Made by a program: the position numbers and the translations under genes
From: Haladaptatiplasma sp964454575
Lineage (GTDB): Archaea > Thermoplasmatota > Thermoplasmata > Halarchaeoplasmatales > Halarchaeoplasmataceae
Reading direction: 5' to 3'
NCBI GenBank assembly: GCA_964454575.1
Contig: CAYVTG010000101.1
Span: forward strand, 1-5,262
DNA length: 5,262 nucleotides
The notes under the pieces: generated by a model
What the model was told of the DNA's origin: nothing
What the model saw: only the letters and a program-made list of their open reading frames with translations
Database searches by the model: none
Shown: positions 1-5,262 of the stretch, in pieces
Layout of the letters: each line of letters starts with the position of its first letter
Position numbering within the stretch: position 1 is the first letter of the stretch

Positions 1-28
1 ATACTATATCCATATGGTATTATCCGTA

Positions 29-34
29 AGGTGA
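29..34 (+). promoter_or_regulatory. Ribosome binding site AGGTGA that fixes the propeller gene start
   Basis: AGGTGA matches the complement of the archaeal 16S 3' end (GGAGGTGATC) and ends 5 nt before ATG 40. The alternative in-frame start GTG 31-33 is part of this motif and has no such site of its own upstream, so the longer 430-residue reading is unlikely. Confidence 0.75.
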
Positions 35-39
35 ATTCC

Positions 40-1323
40 ATGGGAACAGATAAAAAGAGGCGTATTGGAGATGTGATTGATGTTTTTACAGCTGTCATAA
101 CAATACTATTACTGATAACTCCGATCGTATCGCCGACTTCCTCCGCATTTTTCACGCGTGGACAGGGTTTTTCTATCGAGATAATCGAAAAGCCATTCTT
201 CAGAAACGTTACTCAGATTGCTCATAACGACGGTGTCGCGTATATCGGCACGGATGCCAACGGTCTGGTCGTTTATGATCGAGAAAATGATACATTCGAC
301 GTAAAGAACACTGCTAATTCATTCCCGCTCGATTCAGTAGACTTCGTACAATGGGAAGATGACGAGGAGATGTTATTTTTCACCAGTCGCGAGAAAATTC
401 CGTATCCTGAGAACACATCGATAATACCATGGGTATATTCTTACGATGGTGTGGAAATCGTGCCTTTCGGAAATTCATTTGTATCTATGTCTAAGACATC
501 GATGTTGGTAAAAGATGGCAACATCTTTCTCAATGGACTGATGTATGGATGGATGTTTTATGACTATAAAAACGCGAGTTTCGATGATATGCAAAATAAT
601 GTTAGTCGCATGGGTCAATATAGTCCTTTAGATGGTCCCCAACCATCTGTATACGTTACTATTTCAAAAGAGGGTTTATTGATAGATAATAATTTATATA
701 TGATAAACGAGTTTTTTGCTGGTGCCGAGAATCGAAGTGGATTCACACATCTCCTTAAATACAATCTGAGCAACCCGGACAGTATATATCCCCAAGTTCA
801 AGAATATGAAGATGTTGTTTACTTGCTAGGATCATTTTCTGAACAGGATTATCAGGCATACGCGCTATTATATGATAATGAACACACCATATATGTCGGT
901 AGTGCACAAGGCATTATTTTGGTTGATATCAACGCATTCGAAGTAACCGGCAACATCACCAAGGACGACGGTCTGATAAGCAATGATATCCTTGATCTAG
1001 CTTATTCGGAGAACGATAACACTCTTTTCGCTTCATCGAACAAAGGGCTGTCCGTTATCAATGTTACTTCTGGTAACATCGTTAACATCGATAAATCAAA
1101 CGGATTACTCTCCAACCGAATCAACTGCATCGACTGGAACGAGGAACGTTCGGAACTGTACATAGGGCACGACAACGGCATCAGCATACTGAGATTCAAT
1201 GGTGATTCCGGGATGGGAATGATGACTTCGATTATCATTATCGCTCTAGTTGTTGCAGGTATCGCTATGTGTACGGTATTTGTTATAAAACATAGAAATT
1301 TACAAAAAACCGATCGAGGCTGA
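40..1323 (+). CDS. Membrane-anchored extracellular beta-propeller protein (two-component-regulator-propeller-like repeats)
   Basis: Function unknown; probably a cell-surface sensor, scaffold or binding protein. The reading is 427 residues from ATG 40. A cytoplasmic KKRR (5-8) precedes a hydrophobic segment at about 12-31 that could be a signal peptide (possible cleavage after SSA, 34-36) or an anchor. A second membrane helix lies at about 396-416, followed by a basic 11-residue tail. The region between carries propeller-type repeats of the form Y-I/V-G-x(3-4)-G-L/I-x(3)-D: clear copies start near 68, 285, 330 and 374. The last ones are spaced 44-45 residues and share D/N-G-L-I/L-S-N-D/R-I (310-317, 354-361), the hallmark of Reg_prop-type blades. 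The middle (about 120-280) is degenerate. Nine N-x-S/T sequons (N56, 83, 125, 178, 187, 231, 242, 305, 341) all lie in the predicted outside part, which fits archaeal N-glycosylation. GTG 31 is in frame, but it lies inside the ribosome binding site AGGTGA (29-34), which is 5 nt before ATG 40, so ATG 40 is preferred. Architecture is confident, function is not. Confidence 0.85.
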   Translation: MGTDKKRRIGDVIDVFTAVITILLLITPIVSPTSSAFFTRGQGFSIEIIEKPFFRNVTQIAHNDGVAYIGTDANGLVVYDRENDTFDVKNTANSFPLDSVDFVQWEDDEEMLFFTSREKIPYPENTSIIPWVYSYDGVEIVPFGNSFVSMSKTSMLVKDGNIFLNGLMYGWMFYDYKNASFDDMQNNVSRMGQYSPLDGPQPSVYVTISKEGLLIDNNLYMINEFFAGAENRSGFTHLLKYNLSNPDSIYPQVQEYEDVVYLLGSFSEQDYQAYALLYDNEHTIYVGSAQGIILVDINAFEVTGNITKDDGLISNDILDLAYSENDNTLFASSNKGLSVINVTSGNIVNIDKSNGLLSNRINCIDWNEERSELYIGHDNGISILRFNGDSGMGMMTSIIIIALVVAGIAMCTVFVIKHRNLQKTDRG

Positions 1324-1371
1324 TATCACCACCACACCGACTGCCACCCACATCTTTGTTTTCTTTTCCAT
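1300..1371 (-). CDS. Candidate small membrane peptide (23 aa), or a signal-peptide-like gene remnant
   Basis: No family is recognised. Reading leftward from ATG 1371-1369 to TAA 1302-1300 gives 23 codons: a Lys-rich head (MEKKTK, 1-6), then an uncharged hydrophobic stretch from M7 to L23, containing VAVGVVVISASIGF, with no charged residue. This is enough for one short transmembrane helix or the front of a signal peptide. A perfect AGGAGG (1386-1381) lies 9 nt upstream, an ideal position, and the context resembles the iorB start (AGGAGG followed by TAGATG). An in-frame TAG immediately upstream rules out a longer form. TATA-like elements lie at about 1427-1406. The gene lies 158 nt beyond the MFS stop in the same direction, and its last 24 nt overlap the propeller gene end in antisense. 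It could be a genuine small protein, a chance ORF, or the surviving 5' end of a lost secreted-protein gene. The initiation signals are stronger evidence than the length. Confidence 0.42.
   Translation of the reverse strand: MEKKTKMWVAVGVVVISASIGFL
1355..1367 (+). terminator. T-rich candidate terminator of the propeller gene
   Basis: TTTGTTTTCTTTT (11 T of 13) lies 31 nt after the TGA stop. Archaeal RNA polymerase commonly terminates at oligo-T runs without a strong hairpin. No convincing stem precedes it. The same bases are the Lys codons of the antisense mini-ORF, so the T-richness has two competing explanations. Confidence 0.4.
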
Positions 1372-1379
1372 CTAGGATT

Positions 1380-1386
1380 CCTCCTG
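1380..1386 (-). promoter_or_regulatory. Strong Shine-Dalgarno AGGAGGG before the 23-codon ORF
   Basis: On the - strand AGGAGGG is followed by 8 nt and then ATG 1371. It is as strong as the iorB ribosome binding site and has no other ORF to serve: the frame it precedes has a stop directly before the ATG. It is the main reason the mini-gene is listed. Confidence 0.5.
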
Positions 1387-1405
1387 TTTCAAACCGCGTA
1401 TAGGT

Positions 1406-1430
1406 ATAAGCCTAGAACGATATAAGCCTT
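1406..1430 (-). promoter_or_regulatory. Tandem TATA-like promoter elements (AGGCTTATA x2)
   Basis: On the - strand AGGCTTATA occurs at 1430-1422 and again at 1414-1406, a 16-nt period. The upstream copy reads CTTATAT and follows the purine-rich CGGAAGG, which resembles an archaeal BRE plus TATA box. A start about 25 nt downstream would fall near 1400-1396, about 10-20 nt before the AGGAGG at 1386, giving a short leader for the 23-codon ORF. The second copy would start transcription too close to the ribosome binding site and may instead be a regulator site or a chance duplication. This is a positional inference only. Confidence 0.35.
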
Positions 1431-1469
1431 CCGAAGCATTGGGGATTGTTAGCACAGGATCTCTGAGTT

Positions 1470-1481
1470 AAAGAGGAAAAA
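1470..1481 (-). terminator. T-rich candidate terminator after the MFS gene
   Basis: On the - strand TTTTTCCTCTTT begins about 48 nt beyond the MFS stop (1530). Only weak 4-bp stems are nearby. If it works, the operon ends here and the mini-ORF at 1371-1300 needs its own promoter. If it leaks, the mini-ORF is a distal operon member. Confidence 0.3.
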
Positions 1482-1529
1482 TCATATCTGCATAAGAGGG
1501 CTATCTATATTCACTCTCTGAAAGTGCTG

Positions 1530-2678
1530 TCAATCGGCGAATCTCCAGGCTATCGCTAATGAGATAACTATCCAGAGAGCACAAAGAGAGAACAGCACCG
1601 TGAAGCTGAATAAATCTATGATGAAGTATCCTACGAAGGTGAGACCGGCAGCTCCGGCGGACCTCATGAAGTTGTAGATACCCGACGCCGTACCGGTACT
1701 TTCCGGCGCAGTTTCCATTGCATAGGTGATAAGAGGAGGACTTGAGAGACCGAGCCCGATGGCGAAGATCAGATATGAGAACACCGGATACACCAGGGGC
1801 ATACCATATGTGACCGCAAATAACAGCGTACCGGATAAGGCTACAACGCCGCTGAAGATGAAAACCCGACGTCTGGAAAATACATCAGATAGTCTTCCGC
1901 CGATGTAAGCAAAGCTAGAATCTGCCAGGGCGACACCCATGAATATCAAACCTATACCGAAGGAATCCAGACCGTAGGTTTCGCCTAACATTATAGCGAA
2001 GAAAACAAGAAACGTGTAAAGCGTAGCGAAAAGTGATACGCCCAAAAACGTGGAAGAAGCGAACTTACGGTTTCGCAATACACCGAAAGCGATCCTTCTC
2101 ATACCGTGTTCCTTTAAAAACTCACTTTTGGTTTCACGGAAGAACAGTGTGAACATAACTGCTACCGTAAGCCCGGCTGCGGAAAGAAGCAAGAACACGT
2201 ATCTCCAGCCGAAGTGACTACCGATGAAGCCGCCTAAAAAGAATCCCACCGGAGGTGCTATCAATGGGAACGCGTAAAAAATACCCATGGCTCGACCACG
2301 TACAGAGGGACGATATACATCTGCAATCACCGCAGAGCCTACGGCAAAACCGATGGTCACACATAGACCCTGGAATATTCTGAACAGTACCAATATACCG
2401 GCACTCCATGATAGATAACATAGTACGGAAGTTACTGTAAAACCATAAAGAGCCGGTACGTAAACCCTCCTTCTACCATATCTATCGGACAGAGGACCGT
2501 AAACGAGATACGACAATGCTTCTGCAAGTACGTAGCCGGTAACCGTCAACGGAATCAAGTAGGTATATCCGAACTCTCCGCTTACGTTACCGATATTCGG
2601 CATGTATATGGAGCCCGCTAAAGGTACAAGGAATGCGGCTGCTATGATAAGGGTTAAAGAACGTCTTCTAGGATTCAT
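1530..2678 (-). CDS. MFS transporter, DHA1-like, 12 membrane segments
   Basis: Proton-coupled or facilitated transport of a small organic solute across the cytoplasmic membrane; substrate unknown. The 382 residues form about 12 hydrophobic segments in two six-helix halves, with a cytoplasmic loop at about 181-206. MFS motif A is intact between helices 2 and 3 (GPLSDRYGRRR, 61-71) and repeated in the second half (GGRLSDVFSRRR, 260-271). The helix 4 signature is LFRIFQG (98-104), and a helix 5 motif-C-like GP/PP stretch is APPVGFFLGG (141-150). These features resemble drug:H+ antiporter-1 (Bcr/CflA-like) exporters, although family level does not settle direction or substrate. The gene starts 2 nt after the iorB stop. 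The only nearby ribosome binding site is a weak AAGG abutting the ATG, so translation probably depends on reinitiation from iorB. That coupling argues for a role tied to aryl-pyruvate metabolism, such as aryl-acid efflux or aromatic amino acid movement (inference). Length is normal and there is no sign of damage. Confidence 0.88.
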   Translation of the reverse strand: MNPRRRSLTLIIAAAFLVPLAGSIYMPNIGNVSGEFGYTYLIPLTVTGYVLAEALSYLVYGPLSDRYGRRRVYVPALYGFTVTSVLCYLSWSAGILVLFRIFQGLCVTIGFAVGSAVIADVYRPSVRGRAMGIFYAFPLIAPPVGFFLGGFIGSHFGWRYVFLLLSAAGLTVAVMFTLFFRETKSEFLKEHGMRRIAFGVLRNRKFASSTFLGVSLFATLYTFLVFFAIMLGETYGLDSFGIGLIFMGVALADSSFAYIGGRLSDVFSRRRVFIFSGVVALSGTLLFAVTYGMPLVYPVFSYLIFAIGLGLSSPPLITYAMETAPESTGTASGIYNFMRSAGAAGLTFVGYFIIDLFSFTVLFSLCALWIVISLAIAWRFAD

Positions 2679-2680
2679 CC

Positions 2681-3262
2681 TTATATCTGTTCGTAGCCTT
2701 TGAGGAAAGCCTTTTCGTTGATATCTCTGAACCGTTCAGGTACGCTCTTTTTGACCGCTTCCAGCATCTCCTCTTTGGACATGGGCAGTACACCGGTCGC
2801 CGTCAGTGCGCCTACCATCACTATGTTCTGAGTGATAGCAGCACCTGCTTCCACAGCGAGTTTCCTAGCATCCAGCTTGACGAATTTATCCGTAACTTCA
2901 TCCATAGCCTTGAAGATCTCTTCTATATCCGGGTATGTTTGTTTACCCGTACTCACCGTAAACGGAACTATCGGTGCGGTATTGGTGATAACCCATGTAT
3001 CCTTGGAAGCTTTACTGATGGCACGGTAAGTCTCCACCGGCTCGAAGCCCAGCACGATATCTGCGTCTCCATCGCCTATCAGCGGACTGTAAACCTTCTC
3101 GCCCAATTTGACGGTGGTGACCACAACTCCTCCACGCTGAGCCATGCCGTGTACTTCGCTCATGAATACGTCCAAGCCTTTGTCCATGGCCGCCCTACCG
3201 ATGACCTGCGATGAAGTCAGTATCCCCTGTCCACCTACTCCGACTATGACTATATTCGTCAT
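2681..3262 (-). CDS. iorB: Indolepyruvate:ferredoxin oxidoreductase, beta (gamma-type) subunit
   Basis: Small subunit of the cytoplasmic, oxygen-sensitive enzyme that converts aryl pyruvates plus CoA to aryl-acetyl-CoA and CO2 while reducing ferredoxin. The 193 residues are the usual family length and form the 2-oxoacid:acceptor oxidoreductase gamma domain. Visible marks are the N-terminal Rossmann-like GVGGQG (8-13), the conserved SEVHGMAQRGG (35-45), GDGDADIVLGFEP (63-75) and QNIVMVGAL (145-153). The start follows the iorA stop directly (TAG-ATG, no gap), and AGGAGGTGG inside the end of iorA lies 5 nt before it, so the two subunits are produced together in matched amounts. The closest alternative is the gamma subunit of another keto-acid oxidoreductase, but the pairing with a full IorA makes iorB the natural call. 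Confidence 0.95.
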   Translation of the reverse strand: MTNIVIVGVGGQGILTSSQVIGRAAMDKGLDVFMSEVHGMAQRGGVVVTTVKLGEKVYSPLIGDGDADIVLGFEPVETYRAISKASKDTWVITNTAPIVPFTVSTGKQTYPDIEEIFKAMDEVTDKFVKLDARKLAVEAGAAITQNIVMVGALTATGVLPMSKEEMLEAVKKSVPERFRDINEKAFLKGYEQI

Positions 3263-5101
3263 CTATTCCACCTCCTGAACTATGGCATCGAATGGACATA
3301 CCTGTGCACACTGGCCGCAGCCGATACATAGTGTAGCGTTTATGCTCACAACGTCTCCGTCCCTCACCAGCGCGGTACAGCCGAATTTGTCAGTACAAAC
3401 ATGACACTGAGTGCACTTGTCCTTATCAACTTCGTAAACCGGCTCTTTGATCTTGCCTTCTTCTATGAGCACACAAGCATGCTTCGGTATCACAACTGCG
3501 ATACCCGGATGTTCGATGGCTCTTTTGAATACTTCAGTTGTTTTCTCTATTTCGAAAGGATCGACGGTCTCAACGAATTCAACACCCGCGCCTCTGGCAA
3601 GGTTCTCGATGGAAAGCATAGGCACCGGGTCTCCCAGGCCTGTTATACCGGTTCCCGGATGCGGTTGATGTCCCGTCATAGCAGTCGTCCTATTATCCAT
3701 TATAACGTAAACAAAATCATGCTGATTGTAAACTCCACTGACCAACGCCGGCAGTCCGGAATGGAAGAATGTCGAATCGCCCAAGAAAGCAAATACCTTC
3801 TGATCGGTATTCTTGGAAAATCCTCCAGCCGCTCCAACACTGGAACCCATGCACAGTAAAAAGTCCGCCGTGTTCATGGGATCTTGGATACCCAATGTAT
3901 AGCAGCCTATATCTGTAGAGAAAACAGCTTCCTTTTTACCCAACGCACGCTTGACCGCGTAGTAAGTTGCACGGTGCGGACAGCCGGGACACAATGAAGG
4001 CGGCCGGGAGGGCAGATCGAATTCCTTCGGTTTGAGAGCGCGTTCTTCGACTTTGAAGTCTATGATCTTTGAAAGAGCGTCCATTACTATATCGGGATCA
4101 TACTCGTATAATCTTGAAAAATGCCCGGTGTGTTTACCGTATATCTTCACATCCGGATTTACATCCTTGGCTATCTGTGTTATCTTGTCCTCCATGAACG
4201 GTTCCAGCTCTTCGACCACCAGTATCTGCTTTGCATCTTTGATGAATTCGGCGACCTTCTTCTTCGGGAACGGATTGGTCATACCGAGTTTCAGTATATC
4301 TATCGGCAATCGGTAAGTCTCTTTCGCCTCCAGAGCATAGTTGAAACCGGCTCCGGATGCTATCACATGCAGTTCGACATCATCACTGTTATATAGCTTA
4401 GAAAAAGGCGAATTCTCGGATATGGGCTCGGCCTCCTTCATATGACCTAACAAACGAGGGTGATTATTCAGTGCAGTCGATGGGACCGCCACGAACCGGC
4501 CGGGGTCCTTTTCAAAATGCCCTTTGGGAGCAGGTGGTCTTAGATCACCGTAAGTGACTATCCCTCTGGCATGGTTAACCCTGGTCGTGGTCCTTATCAG
4601 CACCGGTAATTCCAGTTCTTCAGAAAGATCGAAGGCGTACTTCACCATCTCTTTGCACTCCTGGGGTGTCGTGGGCTCCAGCATGGGTATGTTTCCGAGT
4701 AACGAGTAATAACGGTTGTCCTGCTCGTTCTGGCTGGAATGAACCGAAGGGTCTCCGGCGGCCACTATAACCAAGCCCGCTCTAGTACCGCAGTACATCA
4801 ACGTCATGAGCGCATCCGCAGCTACGTTAACACCGACGTGCTTCATCCATACCATGGAACGAACTCCGGATACTGCTGCGGCTGCTCCGACTTCCAGAGC
4901 TACTTTTTCGTTGGCTGAGTACTCGAAGTACATACCGTATTCCTTGGCTATATTCTCAAACGTATTACCTATCTCTGAAGACGGTGTACCGGGGTATGTT
5001 GAACCGTGGCCTATTCCGGCCTCCAGTGCACCGCGTACTATGGCTTCGTTGCCCAGCAGCATTATCTTCTTGCCGGGCTCATCTTCCAGGAGTTCTTTCA
5101 T
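3263..5101 (-). CDS. iorA: Indolepyruvate:ferredoxin oxidoreductase, alpha subunit, with 2x[4Fe-4S] domain
   Basis: Catalytic subunit of IOR, which oxidatively decarboxylates indolepyruvate, phenylpyruvate and hydroxyphenylpyruvate to aryl-acetyl-CoA using thiamine diphosphate and passes electrons to ferredoxin. At 612 residues it has normal length. In order: pyrimidine-binding-type domain with GNEAIVRGALEAG (17-29) and YPGTPSSEI (36-44), a middle transketolase-C-like domain (about 240-345), CPGCPHR (371-377), TDIGCYTLG (396-404), and the TPP/Mg motif GDSTFFHSG (441-449) through N470 with MTGHQPHPG (475-483). The C-terminal ferredoxin-like domain has cluster motif 1 C563-x2-C566-x2-C569-x5-C575 and motif 2 C592-x2-C595-x2-C598-x3-C602-P. 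The ATG at 5101 follows the porB stop by 9 nt, and AGGTGAT (5112-5106) overlaps that stop codon, so the start is well supported. Motif 1 has Thr rather than the usual Pro after its last Cys. The gene shows no truncation. Confidence 0.96.
   Translation of the reverse strand: MKELLEDEPGKKIMLLGNEAIVRGALEAGIGHGSTYPGTPSSEIGNTFENIAKEYGMYFEYSANEKVALEVGAAAAVSGVRSMVWMKHVGVNVAADALMTLMYCGTRAGLVIVAAGDPSVHSSQNEQDNRYYSLLGNIPMLEPTTPQECKEMVKYAFDLSEELELPVLIRTTTRVNHARGIVTYGDLRPPAPKGHFEKDPGRFVAVPSTALNNHPRLLGHMKEAEPISENSPFSKLYNSDDVELHVIASGAGFNYALEAKETYRLPIDILKLGMTNPFPKKKVAEFIKDAKQILVVEELEPFMEDKITQIAKDVNPDVKIYGKHTGHFSRLYEYDPDIVMDALSKIIDFKVEERALKPKEFDLPSRPPSLCPGCPHRATYYAVKRALGKKEAVFSTDIGCYTLGIQDPMNTADFLLCMGSSVGAAGGFSKNTDQKVFAFLGDSTFFHSGLPALVSGVYNQHDFVYVIMDNRTTAMTGHQPHPGTGITGLGDPVPMLSIENLARGAGVEFVETVDPFEIEKTTEVFKRAIEHPGIAVVIPKHACVLIEEGKIKEPVYEVDKDKCTQCHVCTDKFGCTALVRDGDVVSINATLCIGCGQCAQVCPFDAIVQEVE
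3268..3276 (-). promoter_or_regulatory. Ribosome binding site AGGAGGTGG for iorB, inside the iorA 3' end
   Basis: AGGAGGTGG on the - strand encodes the last residues of IorA (QEVE region) and sits 5 nt before the iorB ATG at 3262. It is the strongest match to the 16S 3' end in the window, so iorB can be initiated independently as well as by coupling. Confidence 0.85.
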
Positions 5102-5105
5102 TTAA

Positions 5106-5112
5106 ATCACCT
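5106..5112 (-). promoter_or_regulatory. Ribosome binding site AGGTGAT for iorA, overlapping the porB stop
   Basis: The AG of the upstream gene's TAG stop begins AGGTGAT, which ends 4 nt before the iorA ATG. The ribosome that terminates on porB is therefore placed directly on the iorA initiation site, implying translational coupling. Confidence 0.75.
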
Positions 5113-5262
5113 ATTTGTTGGTTATCTCTTCTTTATTGAGCAAGAGTTCCCACTGCCTATCTACACTTTCCTGAATCTTTTCAACTTCTTCTTCCGGAAG
5201 ATGCCTGAATCTACCCTGCAGCTTAAGATAGTCCCTTACAGGCACTTTTTTCTTCGGTTTAT
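5111..5262 (-). CDS. porB: Pyruvate (2-oxoacid):ferredoxin oxidoreductase beta subunit, C-terminal fragment (cut by window edge)
   Basis: Only the last 49 residues are present; the gene continues past the right edge and ends at TAG 5113-5111. The visible tail contains VRDYLKLQGRFRHL (about 8-21 of the fragment) followed by an acidic helix, EEEVEKIQESVDRQWELL. This matches the family-typical ending of PorB, where a P-V-x-x-Y-L-K-L-Q-G-R-F-x-H-L segment precedes a terminal helix. PorB carries the TPP-binding half of the enzyme that converts pyruvate plus CoA to acetyl-CoA, CO2 and reduced ferredoxin. Its position 9 nt ahead of iorA puts two ferredoxin-reducing 2-oxoacid enzymes in one operon. 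A beta subunit for another 2-oxoacid (for example 2-oxoisovalerate) is possible, because the catalytic part lies outside the window. Confidence 0.75.
   Translation of the reverse strand, partial: KPKKKVPVRDYLKLQGRFRHLPEEEVEKIQESVDRQWELLLNKEEITNK

Larger units (their letters stand above)
1372..1529. other. Intergenic region between convergent genes
   Basis: Besides the promoter-like pair and T-run listed separately, the interval has short repeats only: TCTCTGA at 1460-1466 and 1515-1521, AGCAC (1451-1455) opposed by GTGCT (1524-1528), and a small palindrome GTTTCAAAC (1387-1395). No tRNA, box C/D or other RNA gene fold was recognised by eye. Confidence 0.5.

Noticed and set aside
3..11. TATA-like ACTATATCC as promoter of the propeller gene
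   Set aside because: Transcription starting about 25 nt downstream would begin inside the ribosome binding site, and the upstream region is cut by the window edge. The true promoter may lie outside.
31..39. GTG start at 31 for the propeller gene, adding three residues
   Set aside because: GTG 31 lies within the AGGTGA that is correctly spaced for ATG 40, so it cannot also have its own ribosome binding site there.
1387..1395. GTTTCAAAC palindrome resembling CRISPR repeat ends
   Set aside because: Only one copy is present, with no spacers and no second repeat; it is 9 nt long.
1402..1415. TAGG/CCTA hairpin in the intergenic region as an RNA structure
   Set aside because: The stem is only 4 bp with mismatched interior; it arises from the tandem AGGCTTATA repeat and is too weak to call.
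3263..3265. TAG read through as pyrrolysine at the iorA end (and the porB end)
   Set aside because: Both TAGs sit exactly at family-typical protein ends and are followed at once, or after 9 nt, by the next gene's start. No downstream extension makes sense, so they act as stops.
3401..3859. 152-codon open frame on the + strand opposite iorA
   Set aside because: It lies wholly opposite conserved iorA coding sequence, resembles no known protein and has no convincing ribosome binding site. It is an antisense shadow, as are the smaller open frames opposite the MFS, iorB and iorA genes.

Overview
The window looks archaeal, most likely from a euryarchaeote such as Thermoplasmatota or a relative. 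Three things point there. A CoA-dependent indolepyruvate:ferredoxin oxidoreductase (IorA with a C-terminal 2x[4Fe-4S] domain, plus IorB) sits directly behind the end of a PorB-type pyruvate:ferredoxin oxidoreductase subunit. The ribosome binding sites (AGGTGA, AGGTGAT, AGGAGGTGG) match the archaeal 16S 3' end. The left-hand gene encodes a surface protein anchored at one or both ends and rich in N-glycosylation sequons, a common archaeal cell-surface design. Genus and species cannot be read from this window.

Layout: on the + strand, 40-1323 encodes a membrane-attached extracellular beta-propeller protein. Everything from the right edge back to 1530 is on the - strand and forms one compact operon, read right to left: porB 3' end (5262-5111), iorA (5101-3263), iorB (3262-2681) and an MFS transporter (2678-1530). 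The junctions are 9, 0 and 2 nt, so co-transcription and translational coupling are very likely. The two transcription units converge on 1324-1529. That stretch is not empty. It holds T-rich candidate terminators for both directions, a tandem pair of TATA-like elements, and an overlooked - strand mini-gene (1371-1300). The mini-gene would encode a 23-residue, Lys-headed hydrophobic peptide behind a perfect AGGAGG ribosome binding site, and its 3' end overlaps the tail of the propeller gene in antisense.

How the genes work together: IorA and IorB form the enzyme that oxidatively decarboxylates aryl pyruvates (from transamination of Trp, Phe and Tyr) to aryl-acetyl-CoA, CO2 and reduced ferredoxin. 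PorB belongs to the parallel enzyme for pyruvate. The operon is therefore a ferredoxin-reducing 2-oxoacid module for amino-acid or peptide fermentation, or run in reverse for reductive carboxylation. The MFS gene, fused into the operon with a 2-nt gap, is a plausible importer or exporter for a substrate or product of this pathway (for example aryl acetates), but its substrate is not readable from sequence. The most novel items are the mini-gene with its tandem promoter-like repeat and the unexplained MFS-IOR coupling. The rest is well-precedented biology.
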